Source: Paenibacillus borealis
GTDB lineage: Bacteria > Bacillota > Bacilli > Paenibacillales > Paenibacillaceae
DNA length: 64,000 nt
Assembly (NCBI RefSeq): GCF_000758665.1
Contig: NZ_CP009285.1
Span: 5,952,001-6,016,000, forward strand
Direction: 5' to 3'
This document shows positions 51,614 to 59,928 of the stretch, in pieces. Numbering within the stretch: position 1 is the first letter of the stretch; each line of letters begins with the position of its first letter. A program made the position numbers and the translations under genes. Below the pieces are notes generated by a model. The model was not told the origin of the DNA, ran no database searches, and saw only the letters and a program-made list of their open reading frames with translations.

Positions 51614-53755
51614 TTAGTAGGACGCTCCCGGAATGAGCTTCTGCAGCCTGACCAGAATCGCCGCTGCCTGCTCACGCACCAGAACCTGCTTCGGCTCAAA
51701 GCGGCCGCCGCTGCCGGTCATTACTCCGTGTTCATTGACGGCTTGAATCGCCTGGCGGCTGGCCGGCGCCAGGCCGGAAATATCAGCTAAGCCCATACGC
51801 TCAGGACTGCCATACGTGGTCAGCCGCGCAGCTTGGACAACCATAACCGCCGCTTCCTCCCGCGTAATGCCGCGGTCCGGCTCAAACTTGCCCCATGCGG
51901 GGCTGACGATGCCGAGTTCCACGGCCTTAGTGACAGTACCGCTGTACCATTTGCCTGCCGGTACATCGGTAAATCCGGAGACCGTCTTCCCGTCAGGGAA
52001 CTCATGCAGCAGCCGCAGCAGCAGGGTCAAGAATTCGGCCCGGGTCAGCTTTTGCTTCGGGGCTAGCACATTCCCGCTCGCACTCACGCCTTGAATATAG
52101 CCGCTGCTCAGCGCCATGGCGAGATCCCCCCTTGCCCAGGCGGCAACTTTACCGGCATCGCTAAAGCTGGCCAGCTCGGGGGAAGCAATATGCAGCGCAA
52201 ACGTGCGCTTGGCTAACGCGGGAGCGCCCTCTTTACGGTATTTGGTAACCTGCACCGGATAGACGCCAGGCTTTATTCCGGCAAAGGACACCTTTCCGGT
52301 GCTGTCGGCGACTGCGCTTTTCCCCTGGAGTGTTACTGTAACCCCAAAGGCCGGAAGTCCGCCTAGCTGGCTGTTCGATCTGGTTATACGCAGCGAAAAC
52401 GGTGTATTGGCAGCAGCAGAACTCCCGCTCTGCTGGCCATACTGGTCCTTCCATTCCACTGTTATCTGGTCTAACAGCTCTGTATCATCGGCATAGTAAA
52501 CCAGCAATTGGTCGCCGTCACCAACGGTAAGCCGGGATGAAATGTTCTCGGCATACAGCCAGGCACTTCCCCCGCTGTAAACGGCAATCTTCCATTCTCC
52601 GCGTCCGTTGTACCGTCCATTCTGAATCCCTTCAATAGCTGTGAAAGACGGCTTGGCCGCATCTGCATTCAGCTTATAGGCAAGGCCCTTTGACTGTAAA
52701 AAAGCGGCGGCCGTCTTCACCGCATCACCGCCCGTTATACGACCGCCGGCTAGCGTGCCGCCGGGGCCTTCAACCTGAATCACCGCCCGTTCAGGTCCGC
52801 TATGATGCAGTCCGCTGTACAGTAATCCAGCCTGCTCCGATAGCAGCTTGTATGAAGTCAGGGCAAGATAGGCGTTCACCGTAGCCGGACGGTCACTGCC
52901 GCCGCCCGGCATTTGCGCGAAGCTGCCGCCGGGAAGCTTCGCAGCCAGCAAATGGTCCAGCAGCGAAGCACCGCCTTCTTGCGCAAAGTCTGCCGCATCC
53001 ATTCCCAGGGACGATAGGGCAATGATCACTTGCGCCGTAGTCTCAGTCTTGCCTTCAAATCCTCCGTCCGGCTGCTGCTTGTCCCTCAGCCATTGCACAG
53101 CTTTCTCTACAGGCTGCTCCGTTAGCTCCGATCCCGCTACCGAAGCCAGCGCCGTGAGCACCCGGGCTGTTGCGGCCGGATCACCAATACTCTGGCCGGG
53201 CATGGACCAGCTGCCGTCCGCCAGCTGCATGCTGAGCAGCTGATAGAGGAGCATATCGGGATAACGGTTCGTCCGCTCAATAGTATTGAAGGTGGAGTTA
53301 TTCGTAGTAATATAAGCAGCAGCTGCCACGGCTGCCCCCTCTGAATCAAGGCCGGCATGGTTCATGAGCAGCGGATACAAATCAATCCCGGCTATGTTGT
53401 TGATATTGCCGCCCGCAGCACTATAAGCCAGCGCTGTCTGAATCAGACCGGAGGCTGAGGCGAACTTGCCCCGCTGCTCCAGAATCCGGTCTGCGGTCCC
53501 CTCCAAATATCCCTTGGGCAGACTGCGCCCGTTCTTGAAGAAGCCCACGGCTGCTTCGTCCGGAAACGGCTGTTCAGCCAACAGTACTCGCTCTGCCTCA
53601 TTCAGGACCTGCTGCATTTCCGCTGTGAACGCAACCGTTGCCTTGTGCCCCGCAGACGGCTCCGCCATTGCCCTGCCATCCAACAATAGCAGCAATATAC
53701 ATAATGCCATAAGTGCAGTCTTCTTGATCAAACGGTTCATTGGTGCTGCTCTCAT
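51614..53755 (-). CDS. S-layer-anchored protein with transcobalamin-like domain order
   Basis: A 713-residue secreted protein. A signal peptide (about 1-31) is followed by an alpha/alpha-barrel of prenyltransferase/terpenoid-cyclase-type repeats (about 60-325; AVQWLRDKQQPDGGFEGKTE), a DUF4430-like domain (about 345-430; GEWKIAVYSGGSAWLYAENI), a carboxypeptidase-regulatory-like beta domain (about 455-520) and three SLH repeats (about 540-713; FTDVPAGKWYSGTVTKAVEL) that bind it to the cell wall polymer. The barrel-plus-DUF4430 order is that of animal intrinsic factor and transcobalamin, so binding of a corrinoid or another small ligand is possible. GGAGGGG lies 6 bases before the ATG; the gene is monocistronic. 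Confidence 0.87.
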   Translation of the reverse strand: MRAAPMNRLIKKTALMALCILLLLLDGRAMAEPSAGHKATVAFTAEMQQVLNEAERVLLAEQPFPDEAAVGFFKNGRSLPKGYLEGTADRILEQRGKFASASGLIQTALAYSAAGGNINNIAGIDLYPLLMNHAGLDSEGAAVAAAAYITTNNSTFNTIERTNRYPDMLLYQLLSMQLADGSWSMPGQSIGDPAATARVLTALASVAGSELTEQPVEKAVQWLRDKQQPDGGFEGKTETTAQVIIALSSLGMDAADFAQEGGASLLDHLLAAKLPGGSFAQMPGGGSDRPATVNAYLALTSYKLLSEQAGLLYSGLHHSGPERAVIQVEGPGGTLAGGRITGGDAVKTAAAFLQSKGLAYKLNADAAKPSFTAIEGIQNGRYNGRGEWKIAVYSGGSAWLYAENISSRLTVGDGDQLLVYYADDTELLDQITVEWKDQYGQQSGSSAAANTPFSLRITRSNSQLGGLPAFGVTVTLQGKSAVADSTGKVSFAGIKPGVYPVQVTKYRKEGAPALAKRTFALHIASPELASFSDAGKVAAWARGDLAMALSSGYIQGVSASGNVLAPKQKLTRAEFLTLLLRLLHEFPDGKTVSGFTDVPAGKWYSGTVTKAVELGIVSPAWGKFEPDRGITREEAAVMVVQAARLTTYGSPERMGLADISGLAPASRQAIQAVNEHGVMTGSGGRFEPKQVLVREQAAAILVRLQKLIPGASY

Positions 53756-53846
53756 CCCCGTTCCCCTCCAGTGCAGTTTGCTAGTCTTATAAGGTTAGAC
53801 GCAGACGACTGGGATTTTGTTCCTCATATGGACCTTCAGGATAGAA

Positions 53847-54269
53847 TTATACGAACAAGTATCCTATAACCGGACCCACAAAAATGACTAAATAGATAAG
53901 TGTAATCCATGGCTGATAGTTAATATAGAATTCTTTGAAAGAAAGACTCCAGGGATGTTTAATAATTACCCAACCGATAACATCAACTATTATACAAACG
54001 CCTGCCCATATTCCCCCAGTAACTAGAGCTTCTTTAAGAGTGGGCACCGATAAACCCCGCATATACAGCCAACCAAATATAGAAAAAAGAATTATATTAT
54101 AAAGCGGATGCCAAGGCTTTGTTTTTTCATATCCCTCACCCATACCTGTTTCGTCCATTGGACTCATTTTTAACACATAAATATTAAATACAGTATGTAA
54201 AACGCCGATCATAGTGACTGCAAAATAGCAAATCCAAAACCATAACATCGACATTACAAAATTCTGCAT
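53847..54269 (-). CDS. Membrane protein of unknown function, four segments
   Basis: A 140-residue integral membrane protein with about four segments (near 8-30, 58-76, 84-104, 118-138) and a conserved-looking loop MSPMDETGMGEGYEKTKPWH between the first two. I do not recognise the family with certainty. AAAGGGGGC precedes the ATG. It stands between the SLH gene and the two-component locus; its composition is more AT-rich than the surroundings. Confidence 0.65.
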   Translation of the reverse strand: MQNFVMSMLWFWICYFAVTMIGVLHTVFNIYVLKMSPMDETGMGEGYEKTKPWHPLYNIILFSIFGWLYMRGLSVPTLKEALVTGGIWAGVCIIVDVIGWVIIKHPWSLSFKEFYINYQPWITLIYLVIFVGPVIGYLFV

Positions 54270-54410
54270 AACTGCCCCCTTTTACAATCGCGCACTAGAT
54301 AAGACATGCAAAGGTACGTTACAAAATTCACCATATAGAATACTATGAACTGTGCCGTGAAAAAGAGAACCCCTACAGCTTATCTATAAAGTGCTTGATT
54401 GTGTAATCGT

Positions 54411-54965
54411 TCAATAAGACAGCAGTTTATTCCCTTTTTCACAAATTTCATAGATTTCATCGTACTTCTGCTCCATCAGCGGCTCCATTGTTTTTGTTTT
54501 TTTACTTAAGATTGTTCTATGGACAAAAAAGGGCAGGATCCAGCCTGCAAAAGCAGGAATGGCTAAAAGGATGCACAGCAGGATCATGGGCGGATCATTT
54601 GTAACGGCAAACACAGAGCCTGCCATAAAGGCTGTGCCGGTCATCGCAATGACCAGTGCCCACATAATAGCGGAGGAAGTCCTGGATTTCTCCATCGTTT
54701 CGATTTCACTCATGCAGGCTTCGAAATGGCGCTGCAGGCGGGTCAGCTCTGTTTTATTCAGAATTTTGCGGTCCCGCTTGAGCTTGATGATAATTTTGCC
54801 TATTTGGCTTTTGCCCCTATAGCTGGGGGGGATTACTTTTTCATCGAGGACCCATCCGAAATTCTGGTAACCATCAATATACATGGAGGTTTTGTCCTGA
54901 TCTACCAGCACTTCTTTATAATCATAACCGACAAAGCCGCTTCCGCTCCGTGTAACCTCATTCAT
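54411..54965 (-). CDS. Membrane protein paralogous to the one at 58580
   Basis: A 184-residue protein with two membrane segments at about residues 105-150. The N-terminal FVGYDYKEVLVDQDKTSMYI, the central KFKRDRKI-like basic patch (KLKRDRKILNKTELTRLQRH) and the C-terminal MEQKYDEIYEICEKGNKLL match the 177-residue protein at 58580-59113 throughout. It is 75 bases downstream of the histidine kinase gene on the same strand and probably in its operon. AAAGGAG lies 8 bases before the ATG. Function unknown; the pairing of two paralogs with one two-component system suggests a regulated envelope response. Confidence 0.75.
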   Translation of the reverse strand: MNEVTRSGSGFVGYDYKEVLVDQDKTSMYIDGYQNFGWVLDEKVIPPSYRGKSQIGKIIIKLKRDRKILNKTELTRLQRHFEACMSEIETMEKSRTSSAIMWALVIAMTGTAFMAGSVFAVTNDPPMILLCILLAIPAFAGWILPFFVHRTILSKKTKTMEPLMEQKYDEIYEICEKGNKLLSY

Positions 54966-55039
54966 AAGATCTACTCCTTTACGAACTTAAGAGTAACAGT
55001 CAAATATTGCTGGATTGCTTGCAAAATGTTTATGAGGCA

Positions 55040-56116
55040 TTAATCCTCAGTTGCCGCTTCATGATGTACAGGAATACGCACGGTAAAGGTGGTGTTCACT
55101 CCAGGCACGCTTGCCACGGTGATACTGCCGCCGATGAGCTGCAGAATACGCAGAACAAGAGCGAGTCCCAATCCGTTGCCTTCTGTGGAGTGGGAGGTAT
55201 CGCCCTGATAAAATTTATCGAAAATATGCTTCATCGTTTCTTCGCTCATCCCGCAGCCGGTATCCGATATGGAGACAATCACCTCGTCGTCCGTTGAACT
55301 TTGCTGAAGAGTAACCGTCCCGCCGGGCTCTGTAAATTTGATGGCGTTGGAAAGAAGATTGTTCCATATTAGCTCGAGCAGGCTGGCGTCTGCCTCAATC
55401 GTGGCACAATCCTCAATGTCTGCGATAAACTCAATATTCTTATTTGTCCATACCTCCTCAAACAGCAGGGCGCTTTCGCATAGCTGTGCACACAGATCGT
55501 AGGGTTCCGTAACCGGCTGCAAATTCTGCTTTTCCAGCTTATTCAGCTTGAGAATGTTGGTAATCAGTTCGCTTAACCGTGAGGAAGAATCCACAATGGT
55601 GTCGATGTAGCCTGCTCTTTGCTCTGTCGTGAGCCTTTCATTCTTAAGAGCCTGGGCATAATTCTGAATAACCGATAATGGAGTTTTAATTTCGTGGGAC
55701 ACGTTGGAGAAAAAGTCGGTTTTGAGCGTCTCCATACTGCCGAGCTCCTCCACCATCACATTGAAATCCATGCAGATTGCATCCAGATAATCCATTTTAT
55801 TTTTAAGATGTCTTGGAGAGACATAGACGGAGAAATCGCCTCTAGCCACCTTCCGGGTCGCTTTTGCAAATTCCTCCATCGGTTTATGATAACGCTTCAT
55901 GAACTGGTAGCGGGTTACCAGGGTAAAAGCGGCAGCGACAAAAATCCAGTAAATGAGCACCGATACAATATACCCCTGAGAAATGTTCGTGAAATCCAGG
56001 TGGTTCTGCAGGATCAGCATCTGGCCTGTAGTGAGTGCACCCAACACCACAAAAGAAAGTACAAAGCTGTACAAAGGAAAGATGGGTGCTTTCACTCTGG
56101 GGTCCGTTGGATTCAC
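55040..56116 (-). CDS. Sensor histidine kinase of an OmpR-type pair
   Basis: A 358-residue membrane kinase with two segments (about 12-35 and 45-67) and only a very short loop between them, so it is an intramembrane-sensing type that likely reads signals through the membrane or a partner. A HAMP-like linker follows, then HisKA with acceptor His in FFSNVSHEIKTPLSVIQNY (about residue 141) and a HATPase (IWNNLLSNAIKFTEPGG, DTGCGMSEE, GNGLGLALV). GTG start, overlapping the regulator stop by 4 bases. Confidence 0.92.
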   Translation of the reverse strand: MNPTDPRVKAPIFPLYSFVLSFVVLGALTTGQMLILQNHLDFTNISQGYIVSVLIYWIFVAAAFTLVTRYQFMKRYHKPMEEFAKATRKVARGDFSVYVSPRHLKNKMDYLDAICMDFNVMVEELGSMETLKTDFFSNVSHEIKTPLSVIQNYAQALKNERLTTEQRAGYIDTIVDSSSRLSELITNILKLNKLEKQNLQPVTEPYDLCAQLCESALLFEEVWTNKNIEFIADIEDCATIEADASLLELIWNNLLSNAIKFTEPGGTVTLQQSSTDDEVIVSISDTGCGMSEETMKHIFDKFYQGDTSHSTEGNGLGLALVLRILQLIGGSITVASVPGVNTTFTVRIPVHHEAATED

Positions 56117-56784
56117 AGTAACACCGCCTTATACCCCAAGCCGCGTACGGTCACGATTTGGAAGCCCGTGCAGGAAGAAAGCTTATCCCGCAGCTTGGTT
56201 ACGTACACATCTACAGCCCGCAGGCTGGTTTCAGATTCCACACCCCAGAATTCGTCCATGAGCTGGGCGCGCGTGAAGGTTTTTTTCGGGTAAGAGAGCA
56301 GCTTGTACAGAATATTGAACTCCCTAAGCGTGAGCGGGATCTCTTCATCGCCAATGGACGTGGTCATCGCATCTGCATCCAGCATAAGGTTGCCCACTGT
56401 CAATTTGCGTTCCTCCATAATGTTAGCCCGGCGCAGTAAAGCGCCCACCCGCATAATCAGCTCATCCATATTAATGGGTTTCACCATGTAGTCATCTATA
56501 CCGATCTTGAAGCCCTTTTGCTTAGAAATAATGTCATCCTTGGCAGTCATAAAAAGTATGGGAATGGTCTTGTTCAGCTGACGCACGGTTTCTGCAAATT
56601 CAAACCCGTCAATCTCCGGCATCATAATATCGGAAATAATCATATCGTACAATTGGTTATACATTAGATCGTAAGCTTCACGGGGACTCAGGCACCCCTT
56701 GGCCTTGTAGCCGCTATCGTTTAAATAGGTACAGACAATCTGATTAAGCTTCACATCGTCCTCAACCACCAAAATATGAATCAT
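56113..56784 (-). CDS. OmpR-family response regulator
   Basis: A 223-residue regulator. The receiver occupies residues 1-115 (ILVVEDDVKLNQIV; phospho-Asp in DMIISDIMMPEIDGFEF; conserved Lys in DDYMVKPINMDEL). The winged-helix DNA-binding domain follows at about 125-223 (LTLREFNILYKLLSYPKKTF). AAGGAGG precedes the ATG. OmpR-type regulators bind direct repeats about 11 bases apart; two such sites lie before the divergent chemoreceptor-like gene and the 58580 gene. Confidence 0.94.
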   Translation of the reverse strand: MIHILVVEDDVKLNQIVCTYLNDSGYKAKGCLSPREAYDLMYNQLYDMIISDIMMPEIDGFEFAETVRQLNKTIPILFMTAKDDIISKQKGFKIGIDDYMVKPINMDELIMRVGALLRRANIMEERKLTVGNLMLDADAMTTSIGDEEIPLTLREFNILYKLLSYPKKTFTRAQLMDEFWGVESETSLRAVDVYVTKLRDKLSSCTGFQIVTVRGLGYKAVLL

Positions 56785-56913
56785 GCCTGCTCCTCCTTAT
56801 AATTACCGGATATCATCCGTCCTTGCTCCTTGCTACATATTACCGTTTGTACATTTATGATTTGTTTGAGTTTTGTTTCTAAATTGTTAATAGAGTGCTG
56901 GTGTGAATCCCGG

Positions 56914-56969
56914 AATTAATAGAATAGCAACACTTCTTAAGCAAAACATAAACATTCATTGAATACAAT
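56914..56969 (+). promoter_or_regulatory. Promoter module A with 11-base direct repeats
   Basis: AATTAATAGAATA (56914-56926), TTCTTAAGCAA (56934-56944) followed directly by AACATAAACAT (56945-56955), and a -10 TACAAT (56964-56969). The order and all spacings are the same as in the module at 58486-58541, and the repeats sit where a -35 would be, as for OmpR-type activators. Confidence 0.7.
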
Positions 56970-57014
56970 CACTCCCATCATGACATGGATCATAGCCAAC
57001 GGGAGGAATTTAGC

Positions 57015-58481
57015 ATGGAAAGCAATTTTATAAAAACAAACAGGATCAGGGTAAACAAAATCATTACCGTTATGCTGTGGGGCGTCTTTGCAGGATCAAT
57101 CATCCTATTCTTCATGGGACAGGTGCTGGGCGCAATTGCCGGTTCACTCTTTATTGAGCTAATTACCGCAACCTTATTAATCCTGAAAACTAAAAAGCAT
57201 ACATTAACCATGGCGATTCTGTTTATGGCGATTCTTACTTGTACGGTTAACTATATTGGCGGAACATATACCGCTATCATAATAGCAACCGTGTTATGCA
57301 TAGTTTCTCTGTATTCAAATAAAGCTATACTCTTTAGTTTTGGCGGTTTATACACCATTACATTTTCGGTCATGCATTTTGCAGGCAACAATCCGGACAA
57401 TCCTGGCGGCCTAGATTACTACTTCATCAATATGGGCTTTTTGGCGCTGCTTACATTGGTGCTGTATTTTGTATGCAAGCGGAGTGCGGATTTAATAGAA
57501 ATATCCAACAGCAATGAGGCTGAGGCGCGAAATAATGCGGCTGAGGCCCAAAATATGATCCGCGTCATCGGTGAAAATACTGTTCTGCTGCACGGTAATA
57601 TTGATAATAGCAACAAGGATATTCGCGTGCTAAGAAACATCAGCGACATCATGTCAACCAAAATCAGCGAAGTCTCACAGGATGTTGCCCATCAATCAAA
57701 TAGCCTGGTCCAGATTCATTCGATGATAAACAGTGCGGATACGGAGATGGCCGGGATCAATGTGATGTCCACAGAGCTGGCAAAAACATCAGATGCTGCC
57801 AGCCAAACTATGGCGCAGAGCGCGGAACAGTTCCGTCAGATGGATGAGCAGATGAAGATTATCAATTTAGCTGTACAGGAATCTTTCTCTACGGTTGGCA
57901 CTCTTAATAAAAGTATAGAACAGGTAAACGGTTTTCTCGCTGCTATTAGCCAAATCGCCAGTGAAACAAACCTGTTAGCGCTTAATGCCAGAATTGAAGC
58001 AGCGCGGGCTGGAGAAGCCGGAGCCGGATTTAGTGTGGTAGCCTTGCAAATTAAAAGGCTTGCAGAACAATGCGCCGGAACCGTCGATGATATCAATGAA
58101 ATTGTACAGGATATCAAGGCGAAGACTAATGCTGTCTTGAAGAAAGCCACCGATGAAGAAGCGGCTGTTCTAAAAGGCAATGTGATTACTAAGCAGGTAA
58201 TCGGCAGTTTTGAGCAAGTCAGCTCTGCATTTAAAATGATTGATCATTATATAGAAGCTGAGCTCGATAAAATTGTTCATGTAAGCGAAATGTTCACGCA
58301 GATACGTGAGCAATCCGACAATATCTCCGCTATTGCCCATAAGAATCTGACGGCAACCACGGAGCTTCTTGGCGCCAATAAAGAGCAGGATGACCGAATT
58401 GAAATTATCTGTACATCCATTGAGAAGATCAGCCATTCCAGTGTACAGCTGCAAGAGCTAATTGAAACTCCTGTTTTCTGA
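57015..58481 (+). CDS. Chemoreceptor-like protein with membrane domain
   Basis: A 488-residue protein. The first 160 residues contain about six membrane segments with short loops and no large extracellular sensor; the C-terminal half is an MCP signalling coiled coil with the conserved tip ETNLLALNARIEAARAGEAG. There is no HAMP domain. The ATG at 57015 is preferred to that 30 bases upstream because GGGAGG (57001-57006) lies 8 bases before it and inside the longer frame. It is transcribed divergently from the two-component genes and shares its promoter module with the membrane gene downstream, so it may act in the same envelope or stress response rather than in classical taxis. Confidence 0.88.
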   Translation: MESNFIKTNRIRVNKIITVMLWGVFAGSIILFFMGQVLGAIAGSLFIELITATLLILKTKKHTLTMAILFMAILTCTVNYIGGTYTAIIIATVLCIVSLYSNKAILFSFGGLYTITFSVMHFAGNNPDNPGGLDYYFINMGFLALLTLVLYFVCKRSADLIEISNSNEAEARNNAAEAQNMIRVIGENTVLLHGNIDNSNKDIRVLRNISDIMSTKISEVSQDVAHQSNSLVQIHSMINSADTEMAGINVMSTELAKTSDAASQTMAQSAEQFRQMDEQMKIINLAVQESFSTVGTLNKSIEQVNGFLAAISQIASETNLLALNARIEAARAGEAGAGFSVVALQIKRLAEQCAGTVDDINEIVQDIKAKTNAVLKKATDEEAAVLKGNVITKQVIGSFEQVSSAFKMIDHYIEAELDKIVHVSEMFTQIREQSDNISAIAHKNLTATTELLGANKEQDDRIEIICTSIEKISHSSVQLQELIETPVF

Positions 58482-58485
58482 CTTC

Positions 58486-58541
58486 AATTAATAGAATACA
58501 AACATTTCGTAAGCAATTCATAAATATCCTGACTCTACAAT
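58486..58541 (+). promoter_or_regulatory. Promoter module B with 11-base direct repeats
   Basis: AATTAATAGAATA (58486-58498), TTCGTAAGCAA (58506-58516) followed directly by TTCATAAATAT (58517-58527), and TACAAT (58536-58541). Distances from the first element to the repeats (20) and from the repeats to the -10 (30) equal those of module A. Confidence 0.72.
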
Positions 58542-58579
58542 GATCCTATCAAGTGAAGCAGAACAAAGGAGAGATCATT

Positions 58580-59113
58580 ATGAATGAGACCACCAGAAAC
58601 GAAGGTCAGTTTGTAGGTTATGAGTACAAGGATGTAACGGTAAAGCGGAGAATGGAGCAGGTGTATACCGACGGTTATGCTAATTTTGGCTGGGCGCTGG
58701 ATGGCACTTCAACCCCATTAAAGAATGTGGGTACAGTAACTTTGAAGTTCAAGCGGGACCGCAAGATCCGTAATAAAGTCGAACTGACCCGCCTGCAGCG
58801 CCAGTTTGACGCCTCTGTTGTAGAAATCGGGGCTCTGGAAAACTCCAAGGTCATCCGCGCTTCTGCCGTTGCCTATATCGTCGGTGTTATTGGAACAGCG
58901 TTTATGGCCGGCTCTGTATTTGCTAATCAGGATGACAGACTGGCTCTTTCGGTCCTCCTGGCAATTCCGGGTTTCGTTGGCTGGATCATCCCGTATCTTC
59001 TCTATTGTAATATCAGCAAGAAAAAGTCAAATAAGGTGGCGCCGCTGATTGATCAGAAATATGACGAGATCTACGAGTTGTGTCAACAGGCGAATTCCTT
59101 GCTGGCCCAATAA
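58580..59113 (+). CDS. Membrane protein paralogous to the one at 54411
   Basis: A 177-residue protein with two membrane segments (about 95-140), an N-terminal domain GQFVGYEYKDVTVKRRMEQV, a basic patch KFKRDRKIRNKVELTRLQRQ and the C-terminus DQKYDEIYELCQQANSLL, all shared with the 184-residue protein across the two-component genes. The ATG at 58580 has AAAGGAGA at 7 bases spacing; an in-frame ATG 27 bases upstream has none. First gene of a plus-strand operon with a tiny peptide, a membrane protein and an efflux pump. Function unknown. Confidence 0.78.
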   Translation: MNETTRNEGQFVGYEYKDVTVKRRMEQVYTDGYANFGWALDGTSTPLKNVGTVTLKFKRDRKIRNKVELTRLQRQFDASVVEIGALENSKVIRASAVAYIVGVIGTAFMAGSVFANQDDRLALSVLLAIPGFVGWIIPYLLYCNISKKKSNKVAPLIDQKYDEIYELCQQANSLLAQ

Positions 59114-59127
59114 ACGGAGTGGTAGCG

Positions 59128-59196
59128 ATGATCAGCAAGCTAATTATTCTGTTTCTTGGCTATCTCATCATCCGGGAATACTTCAAGCATACCTAG
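59128..59196 (+). CDS. 22-residue membrane peptide
   Basis: ATG at 59128 opens a 22-codon frame, MISKLIILFLGYLIIREYFK plus HT, a single hydrophobic helix with a charged tail. It lies 14 bases after the preceding stop, with GGAG about 8-12 bases upstream. Size and composition are those of small regulatory membrane peptides that bind sensor kinases or pumps, but at this length chance cannot be excluded. Confidence 0.4.
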   Translation: MISKLIILFLGYLIIREYFKHT

Positions 59197-59238
59197 ACGC
59201 CGCGGCTTCATACCCGGAACAGAAAGGAGGAGAAGGAG

Positions 59239-59907
59239 ATTAAGGAGTTACTAAACCGCTATATGTCAGATTATCAAGACCGGACTGCCATAACAAGCGG
59301 TGCGTCACTCGTAATCAATGCCCTGATCGGCGCCGCCAAGCTGACAATCGGTGTGTACCTCCTTTCCGGATGGTTCATCATAAACGCGGTATATTACTTA
59401 ATCCTCTGTGGCGCAAGAGGTCAGGCACTCCATAAATATGCAGTGGCCAAAACCATCGAAGATCCGAAGCAAAGATATGATATGGAGTTTGTGGTCTATC
59501 GACGAAGCGGCACCTTCCTCTGCCTCTTAGGAATCTCCTATCTCTTGGTCTCTCTGAGGATGTACCTTGTCGGAGATGCCCTCATTTATAAAGGGCTCAT
59601 TATTTATCTGATCGCGACAGTGGCTTTCCTCAAGCTTGGGTTTGCCATTTACGGAACCTTAGCTAACCGGCATCTAAAAGGGCCCATTGTTTCATCACTG
59701 AAGCTAATCAGCTTTGCAGATGCAATGGTTTCCATTGTAGTGACTCAATACACTCTGCTTATTATGGAGAATTCCCCGGCTGCAATTGAATCCAGCGCTT
59801 TATTCGGGATGGGATGCAGTGTTGTATTTGTTCTCGCAGGGGTATGTATGCTGCTCAGAAGGAAAAAGAATTTATCGCCAGACGATACGAAACAAGTACA
59901 AATATAG
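59239..59907 (+). CDS. Integral membrane protein, six segments, possible ATT start
   Basis: A 214- to 222-residue membrane protein with about six segments. Its first part (SGASLVINALIGAAKLTIGV) faintly resembles the first helix of cation diffusion facilitators, but the metal-binding Asp and His residues are not seen. The ATG at 59263 has its nearest AAGGAG 15 bases away, too far; ATT at 59239 lies 8 bases after AAGGAGG and adds IKELLNRY. I therefore propose the ATT start with limited confidence. It is between the paralog gene and the efflux pump in one operon. Confidence 0.6.
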   Translation: MKELLNRYMSDYQDRTAITSGASLVINALIGAAKLTIGVYLLSGWFIINAVYYLILCGARGQALHKYAVAKTIEDPKQRYDMEFVVYRRSGTFLCLLGISYLLVSLRMYLVGDALIYKGLIIYLIATVAFLKLGFAIYGTLANRHLKGPIVSSLKLISFADAMVSIVVTQYTLLIMENSPAAIESSALFGMGCSVVFVLAGVCMLLRRKKNLSPDDTKQVQI

Positions 59908-59928
59908 GTTTTGAAAGGGTGTATACAA

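Noticed and set aside
59263..59907. Cation diffusion facilitator
   Set aside because: Only the first helix is faintly similar; the metal-binding residues of that family are absent.
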